Shown here one piece after another: positions 1 to 8,201 of a stretch of 64,000 nucleotides of DNA; positions within the stretch are counted from its first letter, which is position 1; the number at the start of each line of letters is the position of its first letter. Where the stretch lies: assembly GCA_035315065.1 (NCBI GenBank), contig DATFYM010000022.1, positions 1-64,000 on the forward strand, written 5' to 3'. Both the position numbers and the translations under genes were made by a program. The DNA comes from DATFYM01 sp035315065. GTDB lineage: Bacteria; Acidobacteriota; Terriglobia; UBA7540. The notes under the pieces were generated by a model, which saw only the letters and a list, made by a program, of their open reading frames with translations, was not told the origin of the DNA and did not search any database.

Positions 1-1
1 G

Positions 2-547
2 CAGCAGGGTCTTTTCCGAGTGTCAGGCATTGGTGATTATCATCACCGTGCCAGGAAGAGGGGTCAGCGTGGACTTAGTCGGAAAGCTGGTGGGTCAATT
101 CTGAGTAGCAGACGTGGGTCAATTCTCGCGAGCGCCGAAGAATTCGACTCTCCAGAGGCAACCGACCCTAGCGAGTATACCACTAACCTGACTCGCGAAG
201 TACAACACTGGCTTGAGTTAAGCGATAGAGAATCGACCTCGCTCGATCTTTATCGTATAGGACAGTCAGTCCTGATTACGGATACTCGGCCAATTGCCGT
301 TAGACCTTTCCACTTCCTCGACGGTCTGGAAGCACAAGTCTACCTACTGTGTGACAGTGCACGGCCTCTTGCTGGCCTGACGAGGAAACTCGGCGATTCA
401 ATCGGGGTGGACCAGATCAACAGTGTGCTGGAATCGTTCCGTCGAGCACACTTGATGGTAGAAATGGATGGCCAATACCTCAGCCTCGCGGTCTTTCGCA
501 ATCGTTCATTACCGACGTATGAGGACAGTGCTCGGGATTCCGCCTGA
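2..547 (+). CDS. C-terminal part of a probable RiPP-maturation radical SAM protein (5'-truncated by window edge)
   Basis: The reading frame is open to the window edge, so only a C-terminal part is visible. The first possible start inside the window is a GTG at 20, which is probably internal. The last 80 residues resemble the C-terminal region of the RiPP maturation radical SAM / C-methyltransferase family: a DTRP motif, then FHFLDGLEAQVYLLCDSARP, then a predicted helical part ending in GQYLSLAVF. In that family this region follows the radical SAM barrel and reads like a small winged-helix or PqqD-like module, with a YLSLAVP-type end. No CxxxCxxC motif is visible because the barrel would lie upstream. 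The stretch before it (residues 7-40) is rich in Arg, Gly and Ser and looks less conserved, so the copy may be degenerate. Family recognition is from remembered motifs and is moderate. Confidence 0.45.
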   Translation, partial: QQGLFRVSGIGDYHHRARKRGQRGLSRKAGGSILSSRRGSILASAEEFDSPEATDPSEYTTNLTREVQHWLELSDRESTSLDLYRIGQSVLITDTRPIAVRPFHFLDGLEAQVYLLCDSARPLAGLTRKLGDSIGVDQINSVLESFRRAHLMVEMDGQYLSLAVFRNRSLPTYEDSARDSA

Positions 548-754
548 AAGACGCCCTTAGTTAGCGGACACCAAAAGGGTGCGTCCTGCATGACTCTTGG
601 GAAATCCTCCTTATCACCACTGACCCGGCCAACATCCCAGGCGCGTTGCGGGAGAAGTAGGTCCTACCTAGTCGCCTAGCGTAGGCCTTCCCAGCGTTCC
701 TTCGGCGCGTGCCTCAAGAAGGACCCCTTTTTGGACGAGCCGCCGCGAGGGGAA

Positions 755-857
755 AGTCCTCAGTTCATGGTTTTCAGTTCTCGGTTTCGAGCAAAACAGG
801 GGATCGGAACTGAAGTTGCGCGACTGAAAACTGAGGACTGAAAACCGAGAACTGAAA
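755..857. repeat. Heptad-word hairpin, family C (ACTGAAA words)
   Basis: The right arm is a run of 7-base words (ACTGAAA, ACTGAGG, ACTGAAA, ACCGAGA, ACTGAAA). The left arm holds the complementary words CAGTTC, GGTTTTCAG and TCTCGG. Together they can fold into a long imperfect hairpin just downstream of glnD. The rest of 548-868 holds no gene I can support. A single-arm relative lies at 30687-30745. Confidence 0.8.
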
Positions 858-868
858 ATCGCCAATTC

Positions 869-3652
869 TCACAACCTCGCCAGGATCGCCTGGCCCACCG
901 CTTCTCTCATCTCCGGGCTCAGACCGGAACCGCCGGAGGTAAGGTAGAACACGTCGATCACCTTCTGGCCCTCGGTATCGATCAAGGCCACTTCGATATT
1001 ACATCCCAGCTCGGACAACGCGGAGCTAACCTCGTAGAGCAATCCCGGACGATCCTCGGCGATCAGCTCGAGGATGGTGGACTGGAGCGATCCCGACGAC
1101 CGCGCCGGCGCGTCCTCGAAGCGGACCTGAGTGGGAATCCTCACTTTGGCCGGCGCACGTGGCTGCTTCACGCGCCCGCTCATCAGCTCTTTCAGATTGG
1201 CCCGGCCCGCCAGCACGTCGGCGATGTTCTTCTCCAGCCGCTCGGCTTCCGACGGGTTCAGCTCCAGGGTCCGGTGCAGATCGACGAAGCGGAAGGTATC
1301 GAGAACCATGCCGGTGGCATTGGCGAAGGCGTCGGCCTTCAAGATATTCATGCCCCAGGCCGCCAACACCCCGGAGAGCGCGGCAAAGAGGAACGGGCGG
1401 TCGGCGGCGAGGACGGTGAGCTCGTGGGAATGCTGGTGGTGCCGCAACGCCATTTGCACGGGTTGCTGGCTGAGCCGGCGCGCCATGCGGAAGTGCTCCA
1501 CCACCCGCTCCGGCGAATGCGTGCTCAGGTAACGCACAGGAAGCCCTTCCAGGAACCGCTCCAGGTCGGCCGCTGTCTCCTCCGACGTAAGTAGCTTCGT
1601 TGCGTGTGCGATCACGGTTCGCGAGCCGGCCAGCACGGCGGCGGCCCGGCTGGCCTCCGCAGCGGCGAGGGCGCCCGGCCCCACCCGGTTTTCGTCCAGG
1701 CTGCGGCTCAGGTAGTTCGAGGTGGCCGCGTAGAGTTGCCACAGCATTTCCGCCTTCCACGGCGTCAGCGCCTCGGGATTCACCGCCTTGATGTCCGCAT
1801 AGGTGAAAAGGGCCAGCATTTTCAGGCGCTCCGGCGTGCCGACCGTAGCGGCAAAGTCGCGGACGGTTTCCACGTCGAAGATATCGCGGCGTTGCAGCGT
1901 GGCGGACATCACCAGATGTTTTTCGATGAGGAATCGCACGATGTCGCGCCCCTCGGCTTGGAGGTCGAGGCGGGAGAATACGGTTTCGATGGCCTCCATA
2001 CTGCCACGGACGTGCTCGGTATAGGGCATACCCTTGCCCACGTCGTGAAACAACAAGGCCAGGTAAAGCAGTTCGGGTTGATCCAGCGAAGCGAGGATTT
2101 CGCCCAGCTTCCATTCCCACACTGCCGCGGCTGCCCCCGGCGCCGGCACTGATTGAGATCGCTCGTCCGGCGCTGCCGGGGCGGACTTGGCTGACTGCCG
2201 GGCGGATTTTGCTGAGTGCGGGGCGGCATGGGGGGACTTCGCATCGCGCAGGGCGTGCAGGTTCTCAATGGTCCGGAAGGAGTGCTCGTCCACGGTGTAA
2301 CGATGATAAAAGTCGCGAATCACTAGCGCATCGACGGTGCGAAATTCGGGAAAGAGCGTGGTGAGAAAGCGCACGCGGTGCATGGCCCGCAGAGCATCGG
2401 CGGCGTGCGGCAACACCAGGATGCGGCTGACCCGTGGCCAGAGGTCGTGGAGATCGAGCGCGTGGTCGCCCAGCCAGTCGAGCGCCGCTTCCACCCAGCG
2501 CTCCGCCTCGCGGCTGAGCTCGACGCCGTGGCGCGCCACCATTTCAAACAGGTCGAGCAGGGCGCCGGCGTCCTCCAGCGCGGCGGCGGCTTGTCGCGGC
2601 AGGATCCGTCCCCGGACCACCGAGAAATCCTCGTTCGAAAGGCGCGATCGCCAATCCTGGAAAAGACCGTAGAGCGAGGGGCCGGGGACCTCGTCCAGGA
2701 GCTGGCCGGTGAGCCGGTGGACGGCGCGCGCGTGCTGGAAGTAGCTGCGCATCCAATCGGCCGGCGGCAGTGGTTTCCCAATCTGATGGCCGAGCCCCAA
2801 CCCCGCCGCTTCGTCCTGCAGCTCGTAGGTTAGCAGGTTATCGTCGCGCTCCCGGCGGTAGTGGAGGAAACAGCGTCCCGCGGCCAGAAACTGAAACGAC
2901 CGCAGCGCCGCTTGCCGCAAAGCGATCGGCCACAAGCTCTCGGGAGACGCCCAGCGACGCTCGCGCTCAAGTTGGGCGATCAGCGCCAGCCAGCGGCTGA
3001 CGTGATAATCACGCAGCCCGCCGGGCACGTCCTTGAGGTTGGGCTCCAGGTGGAAGATGGTGGCGCCGTGCTTCTGGTACCGGCCCCGCGTCAGGTCGGT
3101 GAGATTCTTGACCAGATCCTGGCGGTCCCGAGCCACCACGTGGGGAATCACTTCGTCGTGAAGCTGCGCGAAAAGCTGGGGGTCGCCGGCCAGGTAGCGG
3201 CAGTCGAGCAGCGAGATGTTGAATTCCAGGTTGTCGCGTTGAAGTTGATAGCATTCCTTCAGGATGTGCGTGCTGTGCCCCACCCGAAAGCGGAGGTCCC
3301 AGAGTGCTCGGGAGACGGTCCCGATTCCCTCGCGGCCGGCGGTCTCGGCCTTGCTATCGGCGGCGAGGAACAACAGGTCGACGTCCGAATAGGGAAACAT
3401 CTCCTGGCGGCCGTAGCCTCCCACGGCGACTACCGAGAAGCCGTTGCTCAGCTCGGCCCCCAGGTGTTCGCGGCACAACTCCTGGACGATGGAATCGATC
3501 AGCTTGGAGCGGGCGTGCGCCGCCGCCAAACCGTCTCCGTCAGCCTCGAAAGCCTGACGAATCCTCGCCGAGTCGTTGGCGTACCTCGCCGCGAGAGGCA
3601 AACCAGGCGGCCCGGCTGGCACTGTAGTCGCGCTTTTCACTTCGTCAGGCAT
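869..3652 (-). CDS. glnD: [Protein-PII] uridylyltransferase / uridylyl-removing enzyme GlnD
   Basis: Bifunctional sensor of nitrogen status: it uridylylates PII proteins when glutamine is low and removes UMP when glutamine is high. The protein has 927 residues, normal for GlnD. The nucleotidyltransferase domain carries the GGYGR motif near residue 78, followed by the catalytic aspartates of SDVDLLFL (about 90-92). An HD phosphohydrolase domain with LLFHDVGKG lies near residue 535. Two ACT domains close the protein: one starts at HELTVLAADRP, the other at ILELIAEDRPG and ends near the C-terminus. An Ala/Ser/Pro-rich linker (SAKSARQSAKSAPAAP) sits just before the HD domain. The gene is monocistronic here, on the minus strand, with a heptad-word hairpin directly downstream that could serve as its terminator. 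Neither glnB nor glnA is in the window. Confidence 0.97.
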   Translation of the reverse strand: MPDEVKSATTVPAGPPGLPLAARYANDSARIRQAFEADGDGLAAAHARSKLIDSIVQELCREHLGAELSNGFSVVAVGGYGRQEMFPYSDVDLLFLAADSKAETAGREGIGTVSRALWDLRFRVGHSTHILKECYQLQRDNLEFNISLLDCRYLAGDPQLFAQLHDEVIPHVVARDRQDLVKNLTDLTRGRYQKHGATIFHLEPNLKDVPGGLRDYHVSRWLALIAQLERERRWASPESLWPIALRQAALRSFQFLAAGRCFLHYRRERDDNLLTYELQDEAAGLGLGHQIGKPLPPADWMRSYFQHARAVHRLTGQLLDEVPGPSLYGLFQDWRSRLSNEDFSVVRGRILPRQAAAALEDAGALLDLFEMVARHGVELSREAERWVEAALDWLGDHALDLHDLWPRVSRILVLPHAADALRAMHRVRFLTTLFPEFRTVDALVIRDFYHRYTVDEHSFRTIENLHALRDAKSPHAAPHSAKSARQSAKSAPAAPDERSQSVPAPGAAAAVWEWKLGEILASLDQPELLYLALLFHDVGKGMPYTEHVRGSMEAIETVFSRLDLQAEGRDIVRFLIEKHLVMSATLQRRDIFDVETVRDFAATVGTPERLKMLALFTYADIKAVNPEALTPWKAEMLWQLYAATSNYLSRSLDENRVGPGALAAAEASRAAAVLAGSRTVIAHATKLLTSEETAADLERFLEGLPVRYLSTHSPERVVEHFRMARRLSQQPVQMALRHHQHSHELTVLAADRPFLFAALSGVLAAWGMNILKADAFANATGMVLDTFRFVDLHRTLELNPSEAERLEKNIADVLAGRANLKELMSGRVKQPRAPAKVRIPTQVRFEDAPARSSGSLQSTILELIAEDRPGLLYEVSSALSELGCNIEVALIDTEGQKVIDVFYLTSGGSGLSPEMREAVGQAILARL

Positions 3653-3883
3653 GTTGTTCCTTGTGACCTTCCCTAACCGCCCTTAAGTGGCTAGTGTCCT
3701 GCAATGCTCGCCTTTTAGCAAGACCCCCGAAAACCAGATAAAGTCGGTCGCGAAAAGCCGCGACTTTCTGCGATAATCTGCACGTTTTTGTCGGAAAATG
3801 GTGGAATTTGACGCGATTCTGCATCGAAAAGAGACCTCAAAACGGGCTCGTTTTTCAAACAAGCGCTCAAGCTCGGCGCAAGC

Positions 3884-4275
3884 ACCGCTAGTAACCCCTT
3901 TAGATTGAGCAAGGCTCCGCCTGTTCTCCTCGGCAATCCGGCCAACAACCACCTTCGAATCAATAGATTGGCCTCGCCGCTCTTCATTCGCCCCGACAAA
4001 ACTTGAAAAGGCCACGCGAGAGCTCGGCGGAACCATGGTTAGCAAGTCCTTTAGATTGAGCAAGCCTCCACCCGTTCTACTCAGCAAATTGGCCAACAAC
4101 CCTTGCGGAATCAACAGATTGCTCTCGTCTCGTTTCAGTAGCCCGACAAAAGCCGAAGAGGTGGTCCTACGCCTGCTGGAGACGTGGCTAGTAAGTCCTT
4201 TAAATTCAGCATGCAGTGACTTCTCCGGCGAAGGAACTTGGCGAATAACCATCGTCGAATCAACAGATCGAGACC
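3884..4275. repeat. Degenerate tandem repeat, about 150-bp period, 2.6 copies
   Basis: Three successive units can be aligned by eye. The anchor TTAGATTGAG starts at 3900 and 4051, and its variant TTAAATTCAG starts at 4200, giving steps of 151 and 149 bases. Other shared blocks are GGCCAACAACC, GAATCAAYAGATTG and CCCGACAAAA. The third unit is shorter and diverges after the GAATCAACAGAT block. The minus strand has an open frame across it (3683-4381), but I read that as a by-product of the repeat rather than a gene. Confidence 0.7.
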
Positions 4276-4371
4276 CAGAGGCACGGAGAAAAATGGGAAA
4301 CGTTCGGGAAACAAACGACGTCTTCATGTCGTTCTCATTCTCTCCTCTGCGTCTTTGTGCCTTTGCGGTTA
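4271..4371. repeat. Octad-word palindromic element, family I, copy 1 (inverted orientation)
   Basis: The left arm reads AGAGGCACGGAGAA. The right arm reads CTCCTCTGCGTCTTTGTGCC and is its approximate complement. The spacer, read on the minus strand, matches the spacers of the copies at 18005-18117 and 26578-26690 (CATG..GATGTC-type block, GTTTGTTTCC, AACG..TCCCATT). This is therefore an inverted copy of the same element. Confidence 0.65.
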
Positions 4372-5120
4372 ATTTCTTCACCTTTTTGGAACAAGGGGCG
4401 TCGATTACAGTTTGACACGAGCCACCGGACTTGACACGTTTTAATAAAATCGACCGTGTAAAACCCCCGTTAACTGGCTCTTAACTGGCTGTTCGCGCCG
4501 GTTCGATGCACGTTTTTGGTAAAAATTGGTAAGATTTGGTACGATTTGGTAGCCCAAAAAACGCCCGAAAACGGACACTGTCTCCAATAACCCACTTGTT
4601 TGCAACACTGGCTTTCCACTCGGGTCGGATATCCACAGGGGGAAATGGCAATTACCTCCCTGGGTTAATTTTCTCAGTGCTACCATATCGATAATGATGC
4701 GGATCGCCGACCCGCTCGTGCGATCGGTGCCGGCCTGCCGGCAAACCCGTGCTGGGCGTCGTTGTGATGGCTTCCGGCTTGTGACCGGAATGATTTCGCA
4801 ATCGTATGGTCACCTTGGAATCTCGAATCTCAATTCTTCCATCCGCCGCTGTCCGTCCCCGAGCCGAGCCATTTCACCGTTTACCCTTGGCAATTCACCC
4901 TTTACTCCCTAGCCCCGACGACTGGCTATTCCTAGGCTATCACATCAATGGGAAAAGTCAAGAAAAATCTGCAAGCGGGGTTGGCGTTGGGATGGCAAAT
5001 GGTGAATTGTGAATTCTGAAGGAGGAAAGCCCGCCGCCTTCCGAATCTGAGGATTCAGCATTCGCAACTCAAGGTTCGCAACCGTGGAAACCTCGGGTTT
5101 TCCCCCAAACCCTACCAGCT
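4372..5120. other. Intergenic region without recognisable genes
   Basis: No frame here resembles a known protein. The one notable structure is a four-fold tandem of a 10-base word (TTGGTAAAAA, TTGGTAAGAT, TTGGTACGAT, TTGGTAGCCC) at 4516-4555. Around 4870-5030 there are weak traces of TTTACCC and GTGAATT words like those in the heptad hairpins elsewhere. Confidence 0.5.
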
Positions 5121-5331
5121 TTTGCCTTACTCTGCGGCTTTTCACCTCGCCATCGTCGCTGATGGTGTTTCGCGTGGCATCAAGGAGGTGTGCTCATGGG
5201 CGGGCAACAGAACGCGGTCGACCGGAGGGCCGCTCGAAGGTCGCCGGGGCAAGGTTAGTGGTGCCCGTGTAATTATGGACGCTCGGCCAAGAGCCGCAGA
5301 GCAAGGCACACTGCGCCTAACTCTGCCCTAC
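5121..5331. mobile_element. MITE-like element, copy 1 (left of vapBC)
   Basis: About 80 percent identical by eye to the element at 6166-6395 and in the same orientation. Shared blocks include GCCTTACTCTGCGGCTTT, GAACGCGGTCGACCG and GTTAGTGGTGCCCGTGTAAT. The right end (AGCCGCAGAGCAAGGCA, then CTGCGCCTAACTCTGCC) is an inverted version of the left end TGCCTTACTCTGCGGCTT. The outer part of the left terminal repeat is degraded in this copy. No transposase is encoded. Confidence 0.75.
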
Positions 5332-5423
5332 CCGCCTTTGTCAAAGCGAGCAAATGGCCGGTCGCCGATCGAGCCGGGGTCGCCCGCTGGGAAGCCGCGA
5401 GATTACTGAGTACTCGCGACGGG

Positions 5424-5849
5424 CTAAGGTTTGTGCCCGGCCAATTGGTATGAGACCAGGCTGAGGCCGGGAATATCCTCGAAATCGTGACTGTTCCGGG
5501 TCAACAACCCGTAGGCGTGTTGCAGGGCCTGACTGGCGAGCCAGAGGTCCTGCACGCGGTAACGATGCTGCCGGCCGGCCGCTTTAATCTGCGCGGCAAG
5601 GCTGCCGAAAATGCCTCCGGTCGTGCCATCGATGTACAGCAGCGGCTTACGTTCAAGGCGCCGGAGGGCGGCCAACCGCTTCTGGCGAGTTCCTGGGTCG
5701 GGCGTGATTTCCGCGCCGAAGCGCAACTCGGCGATGGTTACAGGCGAAATGAAGATTAGCTCACCCTGGGTCAGCGTCCCCACATCGGCGGGGGCGAGGA
5801 CGCCCCGCTCCACGTCAATCCACACGCATGTGTCTAACAAGAAGGCCAT
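5424..5849 (-). CDS. vapC: VapC-type PIN-domain ribonuclease toxin
   Basis: A PIN-domain RNase, probably Mg2+-dependent, that would cleave RNA when released from its antitoxin. The 141-residue protein opens with the PIN signature FLLDTCVWIDVERG, in which the first Asp is catalytic. It continues with SPVTIAELRFG, carrying the conserved Glu, and has the later acidic residues in YRVQDLWLASQAL and TRNSHDFEDIPGL. Length and motif order are typical. It overlaps the upstream antitoxin by 16 bp, which implies translational coupling. The pair lies between two direct copies of a MITE-like element, which suggests the module came in as accessory DNA. Function is assigned by family; the cleaved RNA cannot be predicted. 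Confidence 0.9.
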   Translation of the reverse strand: MAFLLDTCVWIDVERGVLAPADVGTLTQGELIFISPVTIAELRFGAEITPDPGTRQKRLAALRRLERKPLLYIDGTTGGIFGSLAAQIKAAGRQHRYRVQDLWLASQALQHAYGLLTRNSHDFEDIPGLSLVSYQLAGHKP

Positions 5850-6112
5850 GGATCTCGAATGCCCTTATCCAGCCGACTTCCTCTCCACCGCCCCTTTCGG
5901 CTGTCCGCCTCCCAGGTGGCGGCAGCGTTGTCCGGGAGGGTTCGATAGAGATCAGCCATCGCTTCCGTTGCGGTTTGTTGGGCCGGACCTGGGAGGAGTC
6001 GAGCAACCTGCTGGCGGTTCCTTTCGATCACGATCTCCTCGCCCTCGATGGCCAACCGGTCCAATACCCGGCGCAGATTGCGCGCCAAGTCGGTTGCAGT
6101 AATAGTCTTCAA
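5834..6112 (-). CDS. vapB: Phd/YefM-family antitoxin of vapBC
   Basis: A 92-residue antitoxin. The N-terminus (MKTITATDLARNLRRVLDRL, then EEIVIERNRQQVARLLP) is the Phd/YefM DNA-binding fold that binds the operator and represses its own operon. The C-terminal half is charged and would wrap the toxin. Translation appears to start at a TTG at 6112, supported by GAGGTG about six bases upstream. The gene runs directly into vapC with a 16-bp overlap. The palindrome CGTA-AAA-TACG at 6128-6138, just upstream, is a plausible operator. Confidence 0.85.
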   Translation of the reverse strand: MKTITATDLARNLRRVLDRLAIEGEEIVIERNRQQVARLLPGPAQQTATEAMADLYRTLPDNAAATWEADSRKGRWRGSRLDKGIRDPWPSC

Positions 6113-6127
6113 TTATTCACCTCAATG

Positions 6128-6138
6128 CGTAAAATACG
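6128..6138 (-). promoter_or_regulatory. Candidate operator palindrome upstream of vapBC
   Basis: A perfect inverted repeat CGTA-AAA-TACG lies 16 bases upstream of the antitoxin start codon, where a Phd/YefM-type repressor would be expected to bind. A TTGAGT (a weak -35) lies beside it on the minus strand. No clear -10 can be assigned. Confidence 0.35.
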
Positions 6139-6165
6139 ACTCAATCAGATTTTACCACAGGCGGT

Positions 6166-6395
6166 AGCGCAGAGTCAGGCGCAGTTTGCCTTACTCTGCG
6201 GCTTTCCACCTTGCCGTCGTTGCTGAAGGCGTTTCGCATGGCACCAAAAAGGTGTGTGCTCATGGGCGGCCAACGGAACGCGGTCGACCGAAGTACCGCT
6301 TGGGGTCGTCGGCGCACGGTTAGTGGTGCCCGTGTAATCGTTGACGCTCGACCAAGAACCGCAGAAGTAACGCAAACTGCGCCCAACTCTGCGCT
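6166..6395. mobile_element. MITE-like element, copy 2, with about 40-bp terminal inverted repeats
   Basis: The left end begins AGCGCAGAGTCAGGCGCAG and continues TTTGCCTTACTCTGCGGCTT. The reverse complement of the right end begins AGCGCAGAGTTGGGCGCAG and continues TTTGCGTTACTTCTGCGG. The terminal repeats are therefore about 40 bp long with a few mismatches. The interior has no open frame that looks real. The element is non-autonomous and about 230 bp long. It forms a direct-repeat pair with 5121-5331 around vapBC. Confidence 0.8.
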
Positions 6396-6515
6396 TGCTC
6401 CATCGGCGCTACGCGCTGCTCACCGACTTTCCTCTAGCTAACAGGCACGTTCGCGGGTAAAATTACAGGCTTGTGCTGATATCCTGGAACCACAACCGTC
6501 GTGGGTGTATCGGTC

Positions 6516-6541
6516 CTGGTTCCCTTATGCATAGGGACCAG
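6516..6541. promoter_or_regulatory. Inverted repeat upstream of the ParA-HEPN operon
   Basis: CTGGTTCCCT and AGGGACCAG face each other across TATGCAT and end 16 bases before the ATG of the ParA-like gene. This could be an operator for autoregulation or a hairpin in the 5' leader. It is seen in sequence only; the role is inferred. Confidence 0.45.
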
Positions 6542-6557
6542 TCAAAACAGAGGGAAA

Positions 6558-7592
6558 ATGTCAAGCTACGCGTTCTGGAACAATAAGGGTGGTGTGGGGA
6601 AAAGTTTCCTATGCTTCATCTCGGCTTGCGAGTACGCGCACCGCCACCCCGAGACTGACGTGTACGTGATTGATCTGTGCCCGCAAGCAAATCTTTCTGA
6701 AACCTTGCTGGCGGGGCATGTGACGAGAGCTAGCGTGATCAACAAGCTCACGCGCAAGAGCCCCCGCGCGACCGTCGCCGGATATATCGAAGCGCGCCTA
6801 AGTTCTCCTTTCAAGCAGTTGGCTGACGTCAGTCCATATTTGACAGTTCCCCGACAGACTAATTCGGCTATTCCAGCAAACCTCAAGCTTGTCTGCGGCG
6901 ACAATCTGCTTGAGATTCTATCTGAGGCGATCCGACAAACCTCGCAGCTTTCGATACCGACAGATGCGTGGAGGCAGGTCATAACCTGGATAAAAGACTT
7001 GGCCGCCAAGTTGAGGGACATGAGTGGGGAACGAGGTACCATGTTCGTCATCGACTGCAACCCGAGCTTTGCGATTTACACCCAACTGGCGCTCGTGGCT
7101 GCCGACTTCGTTGTGGTCCCTTTCACAGCAGACGACAGTTCGCGACGTGCAGTTGAGAATGTGGTTGCCCTGCTCTACGGAATCGGTGACAGGGACACCG
7201 CCGTATATGCCCGGATCAGCTTCTCGAAACGAGCTAAGGAAGAGGGTGTCGACAGTCCACGCCTGCATACCTTTGTAAGCAATCGTCAGACGCTCTATGA
7301 GGGGAAGCCCAGCAAGGCATTTGAGGCAGTCAGCCGAGTGATCAAGGATACAGTCGACGAGATTTATGCTAAGCACCGGACGATCTTTGCGAGTTCTCGG
7401 CAGAAGCCAAGTGAGGGATTCCTCGAGGTTCCCGACTACCACAGCGCATCAATTGTCGCTGCGATGACGGGCACGCCTCTACATGCCTTAAAAGCGGGCC
7501 CGCGTGACCTTGGCGGGGAACGCATTCAAATAAATCCGGGTCCGCTCAAAAATTACCGCTCGGCTTTGGAAAGCGTCGTCGACTGCTTTTGA
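6558..7592 (+). CDS. ParA-like P-loop ATPase (first gene of a ParA-HEPN operon)
   Basis: A 344-residue MinD/ParA-type ATPase. The deviant Walker A motif KGGVGKS is at residues 10-16 and contains the signature lysine K10. The Walker A'-like VIDLCPQANLSETLL follows at 37-51. A second nucleotide-site strand, TMFVIDCNPSF, leads into a segment typical of ParA (LALVAADFVVVPFTADD). The start is the ATG at 6558, with AGAGGG about four bases upstream; an upstream in-frame GTG at 6501 lacks family similarity. No parB gene or parS site is near, so ordinary chromosome segregation is unlikely. The next gene, ten bases downstream, encodes a HEPN RNase-like protein, which suggests the ATPase controls or senses for an RNA-cleaving effector. 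Specific function is unknown. Confidence 0.85.
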   Translation: MSSYAFWNNKGGVGKSFLCFISACEYAHRHPETDVYVIDLCPQANLSETLLAGHVTRASVINKLTRKSPRATVAGYIEARLSSPFKQLADVSPYLTVPRQTNSAIPANLKLVCGDNLLEILSEAIRQTSQLSIPTDAWRQVITWIKDLAAKLRDMSGERGTMFVIDCNPSFAIYTQLALVAADFVVVPFTADDSSRRAVENVVALLYGIGDRDTAVYARISFSKRAKEEGVDSPRLHTFVSNRQTLYEGKPSKAFEAVSRVIKDTVDEIYAKHRTIFASSRQKPSEGFLEVPDYHSASIVAAMTGTPLHALKAGPRDLGGERIQINPGPLKNYRSALESVVDCF

Positions 7593-7601
7593 GGTCTATG
7601 C

Positions 7602-8201
7602 GTGCCTTCAGCAGCGGCAGTCAAGTTCCAGGCAGCTCTTGAGCGTGCCGTAGTCCTGCACACGATTGCCGGTGACCGAAGGCTGCGCCCACAAACCCGC
7701 GACGATCGCGAGGCTCTCTGCCATGCGGCCCTTGCAGCCCTTGTCGGAGCTTGGAACGCATACTTGGGAAACCTGGTGACGAATTTCTTGGCCGCGATTG
7801 CTAGGCCGATGGATGTTCGCTTTCATGCGTTGCACACCGTCGTGAACAACCTTGCAGATCCCGCCCTGTCCCGATTCAACACGCCGAACGCGGAGAATTC
7901 CCGTACTCTTTTGGTTTCGTGTACCGGATATGATCCGATCAATGATTGGATATGGCCAAGCCGTCATATGGGAGGTCCGCAGGTCCGTGAGCGCTTGAAC
8001 CAGATCCTGCAGGTTCGCCATAGCTTTGCCCACGGTTTTCCAATACCCGCGTATCCGTGGACCCAGACTTCCACGGGCCGGGTCACATTGACTAAGGAAG
8101 CAGTGAAGATGACCACGGCTTTCTTCAGCAGCCTGGTTCGGCGCACGGATCGCGGACTTCTGCAGCACTTGCGAAGTGTCTATTCTCTATCCCCGTGGTA
8201 G
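7602..8201 (+). CDS. HEPN-domain protein, RiboL-PSP-HEPN-like putative ribonuclease
   Basis: A 199-residue all-helical protein. The segment RLNQILQVRHSFAHGF contains R139-HSFA-H144, the R-x4-H catalytic motif of HEPN ribonucleases. The preceding RFNTPNAENSRTLL and the Trp-rich stretch DPINDWIWPSR match my memory of the RiboL-PSP-HEPN branch. Members of that branch act as toxins or defence effectors in several conflict systems. The start is a GTG at 7602; GAGGT, overlapping the stop of the upstream gene, serves as ribosome-binding site. The ten-base spacing indicates one operon with the ParA-like ATPase. What is cleaved, and what triggers it, cannot be read from sequence. Confidence 0.75.
   Translation: MPSAAAVKFQAALERAVVLHTIAGDRRLRPQTRDDREALCHAALAALVGAWNAYLGNLVTNFLAAIARPMDVRFHALHTVVNNLADPALSRFNTPNAENSRTLLVSCTGYDPINDWIWPSRHMGGPQVRERLNQILQVRHSFAHGFPIPAYPWTQTSTGRVTLTKEAVKMTTAFFSSLVRRTDRGLLQHLRSVYSLSPW

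Noticed and set aside
3683..4381. A 232-codon minus-strand open frame across the 150-bp tandem repeat
   Set aside because: Its N-terminus is encoded by the octad-word element, its middle by the tandem repeat, there is no ribosome-binding site and no similarity to a known family. More likely an accidental frame in repeat DNA.
6558..7592. ParA-like gene as a plasmid or chromosome partition locus
   Set aside because: There is no parB-like gene or parS-like repeats nearby and the neighbour is a HEPN protein, so a standard partition role is unlikely.
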